The notes below the pieces were generated by a model. It was given only the letters and a program-made list of their open reading frames with translations, searched no databases and had not been told where the DNA came from. From NCBI GenBank assembly GCA_003331005.1, contig QENC01000002.1, positions 124,001 through 188,000 on the forward strand: a stretch of 64,000 nt of DNA. The letters are read 5' to 3'. Shown here one piece after another: positions 1 to 10,427 of the stretch (the stretch's first letter is position 1; every line of letters begins with the position of its first letter). This DNA is from Candidatus Tokpelaia sp. JSC085. Its GTDB lineage: Bacteria; Pseudomonadota; Alphaproteobacteria; Rhizobiales; Rhizobiaceae. The position numbers were made by a program, and so were the translations under genes.

Positions 1-513
1 GACATACTCTGACCTGGGATAGCTATCAATCACTTTCTGCATCGCGTCGATTGTTCTTCGGGCATCCTCTTGATCACGGGTAACATCCGGTATCTGGGAA
101 AAATGAGCAAGACCAATGATGTAATAGGCATAAGCTGCATCATCTGCAGTCTGAGAAAGTGCAATATACCGTTTTGCCATATTGATCGCTTCATCATACT
201 GATTTTGTAGATAATAGGTCCATGCCCCCATTACCAATGACTTACGTGCAAATTCAGTATAAGGATACTGCTTGTCTATAGCCTCGAACCCTCTGGCAGC
301 TTCACGTAAATGCCCTGAGTTAAGATTGCTCAGTGCTTGATTATAAATCATCTTTGGTAAGTCAGTCCCATCAGCTGTAGCATCTTTACCTTTATCAGCG
401 CAACCTGATAATGATAATACAACACAGCAGATGATAAGACGATCCAAGATTCTCAACACCAAGCGCCGTGCAATACTGATCATAGATTGCAACACTATTA
501 TAACACCTGTCAT
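1..513 (-). CDS. bamD: Outer membrane assembly lipoprotein BamD (3' part cut by window edge)
   Basis: BamD is the essential lipoprotein partner of BamA in beta-barrel outer membrane protein assembly, on the periplasmic face of the outer membrane. The visible 171 residues start at an ATG preceded by a GGAG ribosome site. A hydrophobic signal segment ends in a lipobox (LSGC, Cys38). TPR-type helices follow, with family-typical stretches such as FEAIDKQYPYTEFARKSLVM and the conserved DVTRDQEDARRTIDAI region. The frame stays open to base 1, so the C-terminal part lies outside the window. It follows lpxC on the same strand, as in other Hyphomicrobiales, where bamD sits at the distal end of the dcw region. 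An in-frame ATG ten codons in is an alternative start. Confidence 0.9.
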   Translation of the reverse strand, partial: MTGVIIVLQSMISIARRLVLRILDRLIICCVVLSLSGCADKGKDATADGTDLPKMIYNQALSNLNSGHLREAARGFEAIDKQYPYTEFARKSLVMGAWTYYLQNQYDEAINMAKRYIALSQTADDAAYAYYIIGLAHFSQIPDVTRDQEDARRTIDAMQKVIDSYPRSEYV

Positions 514-644
514 GTTTACTCCAAATCCCTACCGAAAGCATACTATGCTAAGCGAACTCATTATTTTATCAATCGGTAAATTATTTTATATAACCATAAA
601 AAGAGCTGCTCGCTTACACAAAAATAAACGGAATTGTAGAAGTT

Positions 645-1520
645 TTAAGATCGAAAACTAGTCATTTCATAGTATCGTGGGTTCTCAAGTAGAGCACGGA
701 CAGCTTGTGCATTAAGCCTATGACCTCCTTTGAAGGAATAAAAAATGCCAATGAAAGGCCATCCGAGAAGGGCTGTATCACCGACGGCATCCAATGCCTT
801 ATGACGCACGAATTCATCAGCAGCGATCAATCCTCCGGCATTCAGGACTCGGTCATCCAATCCGATAACTACCGAATTTTCAAGTGAGGAGCCAAGTGCT
901 AACCCTGCGGCCCACAGTGTCTCTACATCTTTTAGAAACCCGAAGGTCCGCGCTGGAGCTATATCGCGTGCAAAACGATCTGTATCAAGCGTAAAGGCGA
1001 GATGTTGCCTACCAATGGCAGATGAGGCGAAAAAAATGGATATATCAAAGCGCATAGCATCTGAAGGAGAGGGGGAAAACCCGGCAAATCCATCACCTGA
1101 TCTGATCTCGATAGGCTCAAGAATACGAATATACTTGCGCATTACCTTTTGTGTTCTGATACCTGCTTCTGTGATTGCCTTCATATAAAAGGCAGCTCCC
1201 CCATCTAAGATGGGCAGTTCACACGCAGAAACCTCAATTGCTAAGTTATCAAGTCCTGATGCGGCAATTGCTGCCATGAGATGTTCAATTGTTTCAATCC
1301 GGATATTATCTACTCCGAGTGTTGTGCAAAAATCCATTGGTATAGTATGAAATACATCAGCTGGAAAACCATGCAAACGACCAACCTCACTCCTTAGAAA
1401 AAAAATAATACCATGATCTGCAACCGCAGGCTTCAGAACAACTGTTGACGGCTTTCCACTGTGAATGCCATATCCTGAAAATGTAATTTCTTTTTCTAAT
1501 GTCGATTGAAAACACTTCAC
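645..1520 (-). CDS. lpxC: UDP-3-O-acyl-N-acetylglucosamine deacetylase LpxC
   Basis: LpxC is the zinc-dependent cytoplasmic enzyme for the committed step of lipid A synthesis, deacetylation of UDP-3-O-acyl-GlcNAc. The product is 291 residues from the GTG chosen here. The zinc ligands are visible as H80 (TIEHLMAA) and H240/D244 (HKALDAVGD), and the catalytic His as H267 (KGGHRLN). The frame is open upstream to a possible start at 1607. That would add a 29-residue hydrophobic leader unlike the family, whereas the GTG puts the QSTL motif where other LpxC proteins have QRTL. It lies 119 bp after ftsZ and before bamD. The presence of LpxC shows that a lipid A-containing outer membrane is kept. Confidence 0.9.
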   Translation of the reverse strand: MKCFQSTLEKEITFSGYGIHSGKPSTVVLKPAVADHGIIFFLRSEVGRLHGFPADVFHTIPMDFCTTLGVDNIRIETIEHLMAAIAASGLDNLAIEVSACELPILDGGAAFYMKAITEAGIRTQKVMRKYIRILEPIEIRSGDGFAGFSPSPSDAMRFDISIFFASSAIGRQHLAFTLDTDRFARDIAPARTFGFLKDVETLWAAGLALGSSLENSVVIGLDDRVLNAGGLIAADEFVRHKALDAVGDTALLGWPFIGIFYSFKGGHRLNAQAVRALLENPRYYEMTSFRS

Positions 1521-1591
1521 AGCAAAAATTATACCTTCCTGCTCCTTAAGAAGAAAAACACAGATCCAAAGCCAAAGCATGCAAGGTGTCT

Positions 1592-1607
1592 TTGTACGTA
1601 AGTACAA
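1592..1607. repeat. Perfect inverted repeat between ftsZ and lpxC
   Basis: TTGTAC and GTACAA are separated by the tetranucleotide GTAA, and a further TTGTAC follows at 1611-1616. The repeat lies in the 119-bp ftsZ-lpxC spacer. There is no T-run on the minus strand after it, so it does not look like an intrinsic terminator. It may be an operator or an RNA hairpin in the lpxC leader. No function is known. Confidence 0.35.
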
Positions 1608-1639
1608 TCATTGTACATGTGGAATGAGTATGTTATCAA

Positions 1640-3409
1640 TCAGTTGATATGGCGACGCAGGAAAGCAGGAATTTCAAGTTTTTCATCCTCTTTTTCATCC
1701 AACTGCTGTAATGGGTGGAACGGAGTATCACTCTCACTCTTAAGCCTATAATTATAATGCGGTAGACCCGTTTCTCGTGACAGCGGACGGTGCTCAGATT
1801 CCTGTCTTGGATTACAAGGATTACTCCCCTCATCAAGAGGCACAGGCCGCATATTGTTTGTCAATTTTTTACTCACTGCAGGCTCAAAATTTCTAAAAGG
1901 TTCTTCATCGCCCCTATAGATAAATCTTTGTGTTAACCTCCGCCACAAGTTTTTCGGACCATGACCTTCTTGCTCATGCTGGCAGTTCCCCACTGCTTCA
2001 TTCGGCTTCACATTGGATGAAACTTCTTCAATGGTTGGCATCTGCGGATAGATTCCACGTTTCTCACGTAAAGAAGATTGCAGCTTGGAGGTTTCCATTC
2101 CAAGCATTGCCTGCCCTTCTGTGGTAGAAGCCAGACCCTGGTTCTTCTTAATTGGCTGTTGTGTACTTAAAGGCTTTGTGACAGCAGGCGAGTCCTGAGC
2201 AGCGCATCCAGCATGTGATACAGAGACATTCCGTGCCATTTTTCCAAAAATCTGCCTCTGAGGACGAAAACGCTCATCCATTGGTCCGGCCATTTCTTCC
2301 TCTAGAGCTTCCATCACTTCCATCAAGGCTTTTGAATGATGTGGGAACTCCGACCGTGCTTCAATAGGCGCCGATGCCTCTATCTTTTTGACTGGATGTG
2401 GATGTATAGAAAAAATTCTTGGCTGTGGAACTGTTTCGTTGACCACACGGTCAATACCTGTCGCCACGACAGAAACACGCACTACACCTGCAAGTGCTTC
2501 ATCAACAATTGCTCCGAAAATAACATTAGCCTCTGGATCGACTTCCTCACGGATGCGGTTAGCTGCTTCATCGACTTCAAATAATGTCATGTCACGACCA
2601 CCGGTGATCGAAATCAGCAGGCCGCGGGCACCACGCATAGATGTCTCATCCAGAAGTGGGTTCGCAATAGCAGCCTCCGCTGCGGCAAGAGCACGCCCCT
2701 GATCAGAGGCTTCACCTGTCCCCATCATCGCCTTTCCCATATCATGCATGACCGAGCGGACATCGGCAAAATCAAGATTGATAAGACCTTCACGTACCAT
2801 TAGATCCGTGATGGATGCTACACCCGAATAGAGCACCTGATCAGCCATAGCAAAAGCATCAGAAAAGGTAGTTTTTTCGTTAGCGATACGAAAAAGATTC
2901 TGGTTGGGAATGACAATAAGCGTATCAACGCTCCTCTGCAATTCTTCAATCCCGGCTTCAGCAGTCTTCATACGGCGTTGTCCTTCAAAGTGAAAAGGCT
3001 TAGTGACGACACCAACAGTCAGAAGACCTTTCTCACGGGCAGCACGAGCAATAACAGGAGCAGCACCTGTCCCAGTTCCCCCACCCATGCCTGCTGTGAC
3101 AAAAACCATATGGGAGTTGGCTAGATGCTCAAGAATTTCATCTAGACATTCTTCAGCAGCAGCGCGCCCGACTTCCGGATGTGATCCAGCGCCTAGACCT
3201 TCAGTGACAGCCGCACCAAGCTGAATAACACGTTCTGCCCTGGACATTGTCAATGCCTGCGCATCCGTATTAGCTACAACAAATTCAACGCCCTGTAATC
3301 CGGCATTTATCATGTTATTGACAGCATTCCCGCCTCCACCACCGACCCCAAAAACATTGATACGCGGCTTAAGCTCGGTAATATCTGGCTTTTGCAGATT
3401 GATTGTCAT
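1640..3409 (-). CDS. ftsZ: Cell division GTPase FtsZ
   Basis: FtsZ is a tubulin homologue that forms the cytoplasmic Z-ring and organises septal wall synthesis. The protein is 589 residues, the long-linker type usual in rhizobia. The GTP-binding signature [12 protein letters not shown] is at about 107-118 and the T7 synergy loop NLDFADVR at about 211-218. A divergent linker runs from about residue 325, and the conserved C-terminal peptide [11 protein letters not shown] is intact. This peptide binds FtsA or other membrane anchors in related bacteria. The ATG at 3409 has a GGAAGGA ribosome site; the frame extends upstream to 3472, but homologues start at [13 protein letters not shown]. It directly follows the damaged ftsA gene, so it may depend on an internal promoter or read-through. 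Confidence 0.97.
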   Translation of the reverse strand: MTINLQKPDITELKPRINVFGVGGGGGNAVNNMINAGLQGVEFVVANTDAQALTMSRAERVIQLGAAVTEGLGAGSHPEVGRAAAEECLDEILEHLANSHMVFVTAGMGGGTGTGAAPVIARAAREKGLLTVGVVTKPFHFEGQRRMKTAEAGIEELQRSVDTLIVIPNQNLFRIANEKTTFSDAFAMADQVLYSGVASITDLMVREGLINLDFADVRSVMHDMGKAMMGTGEASDQGRALAAAEAAIANPLLDETSMRGARGLLISITGGRDMTLFEVDEAANRIREEVDPEANVIFGAIVDEALAGVVRVSVVATGIDRVVNETVPQPRIFSIHPHPVKKIEASAPIEARSEFPHHSKALMEVMEALEEEMAGPMDERFRPQRQIFGKMARNVSVSHAGCAAQDSPAVTKPLSTQQPIKKNQGLASTTEGQAMLGMETSKLQSSLREKRGIYPQMPTIEEVSSNVKPNEAVGNCQHEQEGHGPKNLWRRLTQRFIYRGDEEPFRNFEPAVSKKLTNNMRPVPLDEGSNPCNPRQESEHRPLSRETGLPHYNYRLKSESDTPFHPLQQLDEKEDEKLEIPAFLRRHIN

Positions 3410-3468
3410 ACTTTTTGTCCTTCCCAATTCTTCGCCGCAGACCTGGATGAAACCACGAATAAAAAGCC

Positions 3469-4563
3469 TCAAAGACCTTCACGCAACCGACGCGTGAAAA
3501 GCACCGACTTGCTCTCACCTGCCTTTCCATGGGCACAGACTGTAATCTCCAATCGCCGTCTAACGATTGGGGATAGATTAGCAAACCAACCGTTGCATAA
3601 AATGCAGATACCCTTGCCATATCCGGTAACCCGGAAATTCCAAGAGGACGTCCGATACGCAGCCGACCGCCCAAGACACGTCTAGCAACATCTGGCAAAC
3701 CTGCTAGTTGTGAGCCGCCACCTGTCAAAATAAGACGCCTCCCAATTCTTCCACACGCGCGCGAATAATATGTGATAATATACTCCGTGGACACTTGGAA
3801 ATATGACCATCCATACCATGCAAAGACGGCAGCGTTACCATATTCTGATCATCCAGAATGGTTGAAAAAACAGAAGTCGCTGTTGTCTCGCCCCCGAAAT
3901 CAACACAGACAACACCAAGCTCTGCTTCATCTTCTACCAAACTCGATAAAGCGCTAGCAAGTGGCGTTACTACTACATGCTCAACGCTTAGATGCGCACG
4001 GTTTATACAATGCTCAAGATTGCGTAAGGGCGCTGCGGCTGCTGTGATTACATGCATATCAACACCGAGTGTTCTGCCAATCATGTCCCGCGGATCAGCA
4101 ACATCCTGCTCACCATCAAGACGAAAGGAAACAGGCATAGAGTAAATCACAGGTCTATCCTGACAAGAAGCCAGCCGCGACCCTTCAGATAACACACGGC
4201 GGATATCACGTATTGTTACAGTGCGTTCACCAATAGGGATCTGAGCGATAACATGTGCGCTTTTCATACCACGACATGAAAAATTGACAATATCTACGAC
4301 AAGATTCGCCATGGTATCAGCAGCAGCTACAGCCAGCCGTATTGCCTGCTCTGCTGCGGAAAGATCAACAATTACACCCGATTTCACGCCACGCGACTGC
4401 TGGATACCGAATCCTAGAACTTTCATACTGTGCGTCCGATCCGGTAAATATTGCGCTTGACCAAACGGACGTAGACGCGCAATGATACAGGATTGCTTGA
4501 ACCAACCTCAAGAACTGGCAGCGACCTTTTCCTGCATAATCTCCCAGCAGTAATAGAAGACAT
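3469..4563 (-). pseudogene. ftsA: Cell division protein FtsA, frameshifted and internally deleted
   Basis: FtsA is the actin-like ATPase that anchors FtsZ to the membrane. Its sequence is recognisable throughout but broken. The ATG at 4563, behind a GGAGAGG ribosome site, opens MSSITAGRL...LEVGSS. The frame is then lost at about 4498, where SCIIARLRP continues in another frame (about 4 nt missing). The long piece (VLGFGIQQSRGVKSG, then IVNFSCRGMKS, then CVDFGGETT) lacks roughly 45 residues between SVFS and TILDDQN, including the GGHHVT region of the nucleotide fold. A second shift near 3744 removes about 17 codons before GRRLILTGGGSQLAGL. A third, near 3485, comes just before the expected LREGL end (stop at 3469). 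Total length is about 1.1 kb; intact alphaproteobacterial genes are about 1.3 kb. The residue losses are estimated from remembered homologues. Confidence 0.85.
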
Positions 4564-4568
4564 AATTT

Positions 4569-5456
4569 TCACACCTCTCCTCCTTCTGCTTTTCTGACCT
4601 TTTTATGATGATCAAGGTCTTGCACAGCTGCTAGATGGCGTATAAGCACCGCATCTGAAAGGGAAACTGTAATACGATCATCCAATCTTAAATCGATAGT
4701 TTCAATATTACGAAATCTGCTCTCAATATTCAGAGCGGCCGCTAACCGCCCAGCCGCATCAACCTCCGGTAACTTTATACGGATACCATTATCAAGAAGG
4801 ATATCCCATCGACGCTCACCTACACGAATGTATGCGCGAGCACGTGCCAAAAAAGATGAAAACGATTGTATCTCATTAAGGAAAACACTTGCTTGATGCT
4901 CCGCTCCCTTACCAACAAATAACGGCAAACCACGTCCTAGAGCTGGGGTATACGGCACGATAATGCGTCCTTCTCTGTCAATAATGTCAACGGTGGCATC
5001 GTGCTGCCAGAGAGCGACTGGACAACGCTCGGTGATGGTAATACTGATCTTAGCAGGATAAACCTTTCGAACAGAAACAGAAGCGACCCACGGCAATGCT
5101 TCGAGTGCTGCACGTGCCCTCTCGACAGAGAAACGCATCATTGATGTTCTGCTATCAAATCCAAGTGCATCCAGGACATCAATGTCCGATGTTTGCAGAT
5201 TCCCAGTAATATCAACTTCAGCGATTGTAAAATTGAAGATTGACATTGCCATTTTGCAAATCTGTGTTGCATATCCACTTGCACACACGCTGAAAATGGC
5301 AGATATACCGAACACCATCACAAAAGAGCTTGCTAGATGGTATAGAATACGCATCGCTTTAAGATAAAGACGTCTCCCCACTTTATAAAAAAACCATGAG
5401 AACCGCACATGCCCTCCCCGACAATCTTGCCTGAAATTGTCTTTCAACGCAGACAT
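4569..5456 (-). CDS. ftsQ: Cell division protein FtsQ
   Basis: FtsQ is a bitopic inner membrane protein that links early divisome proteins to FtsB/FtsL and FtsW/FtsI. The 295-residue protein has a basic cytoplasmic N-terminus, one membrane segment at about 36-60, a POTRA domain from about 76 ([20 protein letters not shown]) to about 146, and a periplasmic FtsQ domain with [11 protein letters not shown] near the end. The ATG at 5456 has a GGAGGA site seven bases away and overlaps the ddlB stop by about 13 bp; a longer frame to 5477 is less likely. The stop lies five bases before the ftsA start, so the two were translationally coupled. The sequence looks intact, unlike its neighbour ftsA. Confidence 0.93.
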   Translation of the reverse strand: MSALKDNFRQDCRGGHVRFSWFFYKVGRRLYLKAMRILYHLASSFVMVFGISAIFSVCASGYATQICKMAMSIFNFTIAEVDITGNLQTSDIDVLDALGFDSRTSMMRFSVERARAALEALPWVASVSVRKVYPAKISITITERCPVALWQHDATVDIIDREGRIIVPYTPALGRGLPLFVGKGAEHQASVFLNEIQSFSSFLARARAYIRVGERRWDILLDNGIRIKLPEVDAAGRLAAALNIESRFRNIETIDLRLDDRITVSLSDAVLIRHLAAVQDLDHHKKVRKAEGGEV

Positions 5457-6367
5457 GATGCATCCTCCACCATCCAACGTACTATATCGCCAAAGCTGTG
5501 TCCCGAAACCTTGGCGATATCAGGCACTAAAGATGTTGACGTCATACCAGGTTGGGTATTTGTTTCAAGCCAGACCAAGACACCATCATCCTTATCATCA
5601 TAACGAAAGTCTGATCTGCTTATGCCGCGACACCCGAGTGCTTGATGCGCCATGAGAGACATTTTTTGTATATCTTGGTAAAGATTGGCTGAAATTTCAG
5701 CTGGACAAATATGTTTTGAACCACCTGGCACATATTTTGAATCATAATTGTAAAACCGAAAACTAGGATCAGGTATAATTTCACAAACATCAAGCACCAG
5801 ATCACCTATGACAGCACAAGTAAGTTCACGACCAGCAATATAGCTCTCTACCAGCACCTCATCACCATATATCCAGTTGCAGGAAGATAGAAATTGCGGT
5901 GGACAAGACTGATCCCGCCCGACAATGACAACACCAAAACTCGATCCCTCACGTATCGGTTTAACCACATAGGGTGGTTCAATTGGATGCAAAGGTCCTA
6001 TTTCACCACGCTTCATAACTCGTGAATGAGCAATAGAAACACCTGCGGACGCAGCAACAACCTTGGCTCTCCCCTTATCCATGGCGAGTGCGGAAGCCAG
6101 AACCCCCGAATGAGTATACGGTATTTGCAAATATTCAAGAAGACCCTGAATTGTGCCATCCTCGCCATAAGCACCATGCAACGCATTAAAAGCAATATCA
6201 GGCTTGAGCACAGTCAATACTGAAGCAATATCATGATTAACATCCACACAACTGACACGATACCCGTCTTTTTCAAGACTATTAGCGCATGCCCATCCAG
6301 AAGATAAGCTAACAGTACGTTCCGATGAAAAACCGCCCATTAGCACTGCAACATGCTTTCTATCCAT
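5444..6367 (-). CDS. ddl: D-alanine--D-alanine ligase
   Basis: This cytoplasmic ATP-grasp ligase joins two D-alanines, supplying the dipeptide that MurF adds to the peptidoglycan precursor. The product is 307 residues, the normal length. Seen are the N-terminal [16 protein letters not shown] motif, [17 protein letters not shown], the ATP-grasp segment [16 protein letters not shown], and the metal and substrate end [13 protein letters not shown] with a neighbouring [11 protein letters not shown] loop. The start at 6367 has a GAGGG site; the frame extends to 6409 without better support. It is separated from murB by about 450 bp without genes and so probably has its own promoter, which would drive ddl-ftsQ-(ftsA)-ftsZ. 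Confidence 0.93.
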   Translation of the reverse strand: MDRKHVAVLMGGFSSERTVSLSSGWACANSLEKDGYRVSCVDVNHDIASVLTVLKPDIAFNALHGAYGEDGTIQGLLEYLQIPYTHSGVLASALAMDKGRAKVVAASAGVSIAHSRVMKRGEIGPLHPIEPPYVVKPIREGSSFGVVIVGRDQSCPPQFLSSCNWIYGDEVLVESYIAGRELTCAVIGDLVLDVCEIIPDPSFRFYNYDSKYVPGGSKHICPAEISANLYQDIQKMSLMAHQALGCRGISRSDFRYDDKDDGVLVWLETNTQPGMTSTSLVPDIAKVSGHSFGDIVRWMVEDASCLR

Positions 6368-6812
6368 GGGAATATCCCTCATCCATCTTGTCTTGTTGTA
6401 ACATTGCACCTGAATGGGAAAACATATAGTAAAATATAGGACTCATACTAACGAATCAATTTTATATAGAGCCAGGACTGAAAAATCAGCGAACTGATTC
6501 AGTCATAAGCCTGATGAGAGCTTTTCAGAAGCCCCCGCCGCGCTACCCAATGGACAAATGATGTAAAAAAATATTTTAGCTTAATAGCTTTCATGCCGTG
6601 ACACATTGCAAGAACGGTCGAGAGACCCTCGCGTACTATGCATCAGATCCTCCTTAAATGCTAGAGGCCATTGATGTTGTGAACAATTTGCTTAACAAAA
6701 ACGCGATGGATCAAGGAGAAGGATAACGGATAGCGGAGCTGACCAAGATGTTAGCACGCTGGTAAGTTCCCTGTTATAGGCTAGCCTATATGCCTATTAT
6801 ATAATATATATA
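6368..6812. other. Gene-free gap inside the dcw cluster
   Basis: These 445 bases separate murB from ddl. No convincing open frame is present on either strand. Two perfect inverted repeats are visible: AATCAG-CGAA-CTGATT near 6484-6499, and the 14-bp palindrome ATAGGCTAGCCTAT at 6776-6789, just after the murB stop. The rest is AT-rich, with ATATAT runs near 6800. It likely contains the 3' end signal of the murB transcript and a promoter for ddl-ftsQ, but neither can be placed with confidence. Confidence 0.5.
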
Positions 6813-7784
6813 CTAGATATGAAAAGACTCAAACGAAACAACTGCTTTTTCAGATGAGAACTGGCCGATACGCCTAATTTCCCAATGCAGCCGGATCCCA
6901 CAATGCTCCCATACCTTTCTGCGCACTGTTTCTCCAAGACACTCAAGATCATAGGCTGTAGCACAGCCAGTATTAACCATGAAGTTGCAATGCTTTTCTG
7001 ATATTTGCGCACCGCCAATTGAATGACCGCGGCATCCAGCCGCATCAATCAACTTCCATGCTGGTGTATCTCCAGGATTACGGAAAATCGAACCGGCTGT
7101 TTTTTCGCGGACGAGCTGGGCCGTCTCACGATGGTATCTCACTTCATCCATTGCTTGGCGAATAACGTCTGGCTTTCCCTTTTGTCCCTGCAGCAAAGCT
7201 GCAATAAAAATCAAGTCTTCAGGGACACGAGTATCTCGATAAGAATATTTCATCTCATTGCGAGAAAAGACAATGCGCTGTCCTTTGCGATCAAGACTGT
7301 ACACTTTGACAACCCTTTCCGCAGTGTCTATACCGTGTGCACCACCATTCATACGCAATGCACCCCCTAACCCTCCTGGAATGCCATGGTAAAAATGAAA
7401 TCCAGCAATGCCAGCTTTAAGCGCTGCAGCGGCAAGGCGTTTGTCTGAAACGGCAGCACCAGCAAAAAGCATATTTTCCGATACCGCATACACCTTTCCG
7501 AATCCTTTGACGGGCAAGCGAATAACAACGCCTGGGATTCCACCATCACGGACCAGAAGATTAGACCCAATTCCAACTACGGTCAGGGGAATATCATCTG
7601 GTAAATTTTCAAGGAATTGCACCAAGTCGTCCTCATCAGCTGGCTGATAAAGCAATTCGGCCGGACCACCGGCACGAAACCACGTCATCTTGCTCATATC
7701 TGCATTTGGGACCATGTGTCCCCGCAGGCCGACAGCAAGACGAGCTAATAATCCTTCTCCGTTAATAGTCTGGAAAGTATTCAT
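6813..7784 (-). CDS. murB: UDP-N-acetylenolpyruvoylglucosamine reductase MurB
   Basis: MurB is the FAD/NADPH enzyme that reduces UDP-GlcNAc-enolpyruvate to UDP-MurNAc in the cytoplasm. The protein is 323 residues. The FAD-binding segment reads [20 protein letters not shown] near 70-90, the [18 protein letters not shown] loop follows, and the active-site region has YSYRDTRVP, the serine in [10 protein letters not shown] and a C-terminal Glu in LHWEIRRIG. The start [16 protein letters not shown] fits homologues and overlaps the murC 3' end by 23 bp. Its own stop is followed by a palindrome and a long gap. Confidence 0.95.
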   Translation of the reverse strand: MNTFQTINGEGLLARLAVGLRGHMVPNADMSKMTWFRAGGPAELLYQPADEDDLVQFLENLPDDIPLTVVGIGSNLLVRDGGIPGVVIRLPVKGFGKVYAVSENMLFAGAAVSDKRLAAAALKAGIAGFHFYHGIPGGLGGALRMNGGAHGIDTAERVVKVYSLDRKGQRIVFSRNEMKYSYRDTRVPEDLIFIAALLQGQKGKPDVIRQAMDEVRYHRETAQLVREKTAGSIFRNPGDTPAWKLIDAAGCRGHSIGGAQISEKHCNFMVNTGCATAYDLECLGETVRRKVWEHCGIRLHWEIRRIGQFSSEKAVVSFESFHI

Positions 7785-9207
7785 CTTTGATAGCCTGTTC
7801 TGTTCTATAACTCATCTCAAGTTCTCTTGGCAGAGCATAAGCCCATTGTGTAATATTTCCCGCTCCTAGAAAAACAACACAGTCTCCAGATTTTGTTGCT
7901 TGCGCAATAAGAGGTGCCAGTGCTTCAGAACCAGAGATATAGTGGACGTTCCGATGGCCTGCCGTTTTAATTTGTTTCACCAGCATTTCAGCATTGACTC
8001 CTTCAATTGGCTCTTCACCAGCAGCATAAACCGGAGCTATCATAACAATATCAGCATCATTGAAACATGTAGAAAAAGCATCAAAAAGATCATGTAAACG
8101 GCTGTATCGATGCGGCTGCATAACGGCGACTACTCTGCCAGAAGCGAAAGAGCGTGCAGCCTTCAGCACAGCTATGATCTCAACTGGATGATGGCCATAA
8201 TCATCGAAAATTTCGACACCGTTCCATGAACCTGTATGAGTAAAACGCCGTCTGACCCCACTGAAAGAAGCTAACCCGCGGATAATAGCTTCATTGGTAA
8301 CACCAAGCTCATGGGCAACAGCAATGGCTGCGGTAGCGTTCGCAACATTATGACGTCCGGGCATGGGTAATACAATATTTTTTATTGACGATATTGTTCC
8401 TGCTTGACGGTTGCGAATGATAACATCGAAATGCGAATGTAATCCTTGCATCCTATGATTAATGAAACGAACCTCAGCCTGAGGGTTAGCACCATAAGTA
8501 ATAAGACGGCGATCGCTTATATTATCAAGCAAAAATTGTACTTCCGGATGGTCAAGGCACACGACGCCAAAGCCATAGAAAGGCACATGTCCCACAAACT
8601 GGCAGAAAGCCCGACGCATCCTTTCAAAACTACCATAATAATCAAGATGCTCGGGATCAATATTGGTGACGATCGCGACAGCCGCTGGTAAATTAAGAAA
8701 TGTACCATCACTTTCATCCGCTTCCACCACCATCCAATCCCCTTCACCCATGTGGGCATTGGTACCATAGGCATTGATTATACCACCATTGATAACAGTT
8801 GGATCAAAGCCGCCGGCTTCCAGCAAGGTGGCCACAAGAGAAGTTGTAGTGGTCTTACCATGCGTGCCACCAACAGCGATAGCCTGACGGAAACGCATCA
8901 ACTCAGCAAGCATTTCAGCACGCCGTATAATAGGTAGTCGTTTTTCACGTGCAGATATATATTCAGGATTATTCTTCTTGATAGCAGCAGAGATCACAAC
9001 AACTTGAGCCTTGCAGAGATTTTCGGCAGCATGTCCAATCAACACTTGAATCCCCATCTCACGCAATCGCACAACATTAGTATTATTAGCCTGATCGGAT
9101 CCCTGGACCTTATAGCCTAAATGATGCAGGACTTTGGCGATACCGCTCATGCCAATGCCACCTATCCCTATAAAATGAATAAAACCGACATCAAGCGGCA
9201 TTTTCAT
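7762..9207 (-). CDS. murC: UDP-N-acetylmuramate--L-alanine ligase MurC
   Basis: MurC adds L-alanine to UDP-MurNAc with ATP, the first amino acid of the stem peptide. The 481-residue protein has the N-terminal dinucleotide-type [14 protein letters not shown] motif, the Mur ligase P-loop [12 protein letters not shown] (about 111-122), the [10 protein letters not shown] region and the C-terminal [10 protein letters not shown] and VMQPHRYSR motifs. The ATG at 9207 has an excellent GAGGAGA ribosome site; a six-residue longer frame exists. murG lies 88 bp upstream and murB overlaps downstream, so these genes are probably one transcript. Confidence 0.96.
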   Translation of the reverse strand: MKMPLDVGFIHFIGIGGIGMSGIAKVLHHLGYKVQGSDQANNTNVVRLREMGIQVLIGHAAENLCKAQVVVISAAIKKNNPEYISAREKRLPIIRRAEMLAELMRFRQAIAVGGTHGKTTTTSLVATLLEAGGFDPTVINGGIINAYGTNAHMGEGDWMVVEADESDGTFLNLPAAVAIVTNIDPEHLDYYGSFERMRRAFCQFVGHVPFYGFGVVCLDHPEVQFLLDNISDRRLITYGANPQAEVRFINHRMQGLHSHFDVIIRNRQAGTISSIKNIVLPMPGRHNVANATAAIAVAHELGVTNEAIIRGLASFSGVRRRFTHTGSWNGVEIFDDYGHHPVEIIAVLKAARSFASGRVVAVMQPHRYSRLHDLFDAFSTCFNDADIVMIAPVYAAGEEPIEGVNAEMLVKQIKTAGHRNVHYISGSEALAPLIAQATKSGDCVVFLGAGNITQWAYALPRELEMSYRTEQAIKDEYFPDY

Positions 9208-9295
9208 ATATCTCTCCTCACACATTCTTGAAAAGATTAACAGACAGCTTCCCCCTGTCTAACTCTCTCTTAGAAAGAGTACCGCTTCCAATGAT

Positions 9296-10426
9296 TCATG
9301 CCATCTCTTCTTTCATCATATCTACAGATTTTCCAGCGATGATCCCCTGTGTCACATCTGCAAGCCTTTCCGTTGCCATAATGCTTGAACAAGCTGCAAA
9401 ACGGGTTGCCTCTGCCATAGATTCTAACCTGTCAGGGTCATCAATAGCATTCCGAATGAATGTGGCAAGCCGCTCAGGCATCAATTGCTCCTGCCTGACA
9501 ACATCGATGCCTCCTGAAAGAGCAAACATTGCTGCATTCTGCATCTGATCATTATCCAAAGAATCAGGATAGGGCACCATAAGGGCAGGGCGTCCGATAG
9601 CAGCAACTTCAGCCACTGTCAAAGCACCTGAACGGGCGATGATATAATGCGCTTGAGCAATATGCCAAGGCATATTACTAAAAAAAAACCGTATATCAGC
9701 CTTAATACCGAGTTTTTCATAGGATTCTCTGAGACGACCGAGGTCAGAGAGACGTGCTTGCTGGATAATAAAAAGACGATTGCGTACAGAGCTATCAATA
9801 AGTGCCAATGCCTGTGGTAAAATCTTTGAGAAAAATGTTGCTCCCTGACTTCCACCAAAAACCAGTAAAGAAAAGGGTTTATTCCCCCGGGCTGCCCTAT
9901 AGGGGATACTCGCTGCCTTGATGACCTCTGCTCTCAGCGGATTGCCGGTGATAATGGTTTTACCTGAGAATTTTCCTGTCACTTTAAGAAAGCCACCTGC
10001 GATAACGTTTACACGCGGTGCTAAAAACCTATTTGTACGTCCCAGTACCGCATTTTGTTCATGGATAAATGTAGGAATCCTCATCCTTGTTGCAACATAA
10101 AGTGGCGGCAAAGTTGGATATCCACCGAACCCAGCCACAAGGCAAGGTTTACAATGTCGGATCAGCCTACGCGACTGATACATACCACATAGTAACTGCG
10201 AAAGACCACATATCAGTTTCAGCGGATTTTTTCCAAAAAAGGTTGCTGACCGGATAATGTGGACATGATCACTTGAGAAAGTCTTGATCAACGGTCTGAT
10301 TCTTTCATCTGTCAGTAAATGGACATCAAAACCGCGCTCTGTTAAAACACTGCCAAGTGCTTCTGCAGGAAAAAAATGACCACCTGTTCCACCAGCCACA
10401 AGAAGAATCGTCTCTTTTTCTGTCAT
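9296..10426 (-). CDS. murG: UDP-GlcNAc:lipid I N-acetylglucosaminyltransferase MurG
   Basis: MurG transfers GlcNAc to lipid I at the inner face of the membrane, giving lipid II. The product is 376 residues of the GT-B fold. The N-terminal VAGGTGGHFFPAEAL loop is at about 10-24, the lipid-facing GFGGYPTLPP motif near 100, LLVFGGSQGA near 195 and the UDP-sugar site IARSGALTVAEVAAIGRPAL near 272, including the conserved Glu. The start lies one base after the ftsW stop, so the genes are probably translationally coupled. Confidence 0.96.
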   Translation of the reverse strand: MTEKETILLVAGGTGGHFFPAEALGSVLTERGFDVHLLTDERIRPLIKTFSSDHVHIIRSATFFGKNPLKLICGLSQLLCGMYQSRRLIRHCKPCLVAGFGGYPTLPPLYVATRMRIPTFIHEQNAVLGRTNRFLAPRVNVIAGGFLKVTGKFSGKTIITGNPLRAEVIKAASIPYRAARGNKPFSLLVFGGSQGATFFSKILPQALALIDSSVRNRLFIIQQARLSDLGRLRESYEKLGIKADIRFFFSNMPWHIAQAHYIIARSGALTVAEVAAIGRPALMVPYPDSLDNDQMQNAAMFALSGGIDVVRQEQLMPERLATFIRNAIDDPDRLESMAEATRFAACSSIMATERLADVTQGIIAGKSVDMMKEEMA

Positions 10427-10427
10427 G

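Noticed and set aside
2388..3224. Several plus-strand frames opposite ftsZ
   Set aside because: These Ala/Pro/Thr-rich frames are shadows of the FtsZ codon pattern.
3369..4426. Two overlapping frames (3369-3794 and 3725-4426) as two separate FtsA-like proteins
   Set aside because: Together they cover one FtsA with missing internal residues. Neither has its own ribosome site, and the N-terminal 45 codons lie in yet another frame. A broken single gene explains all pieces.
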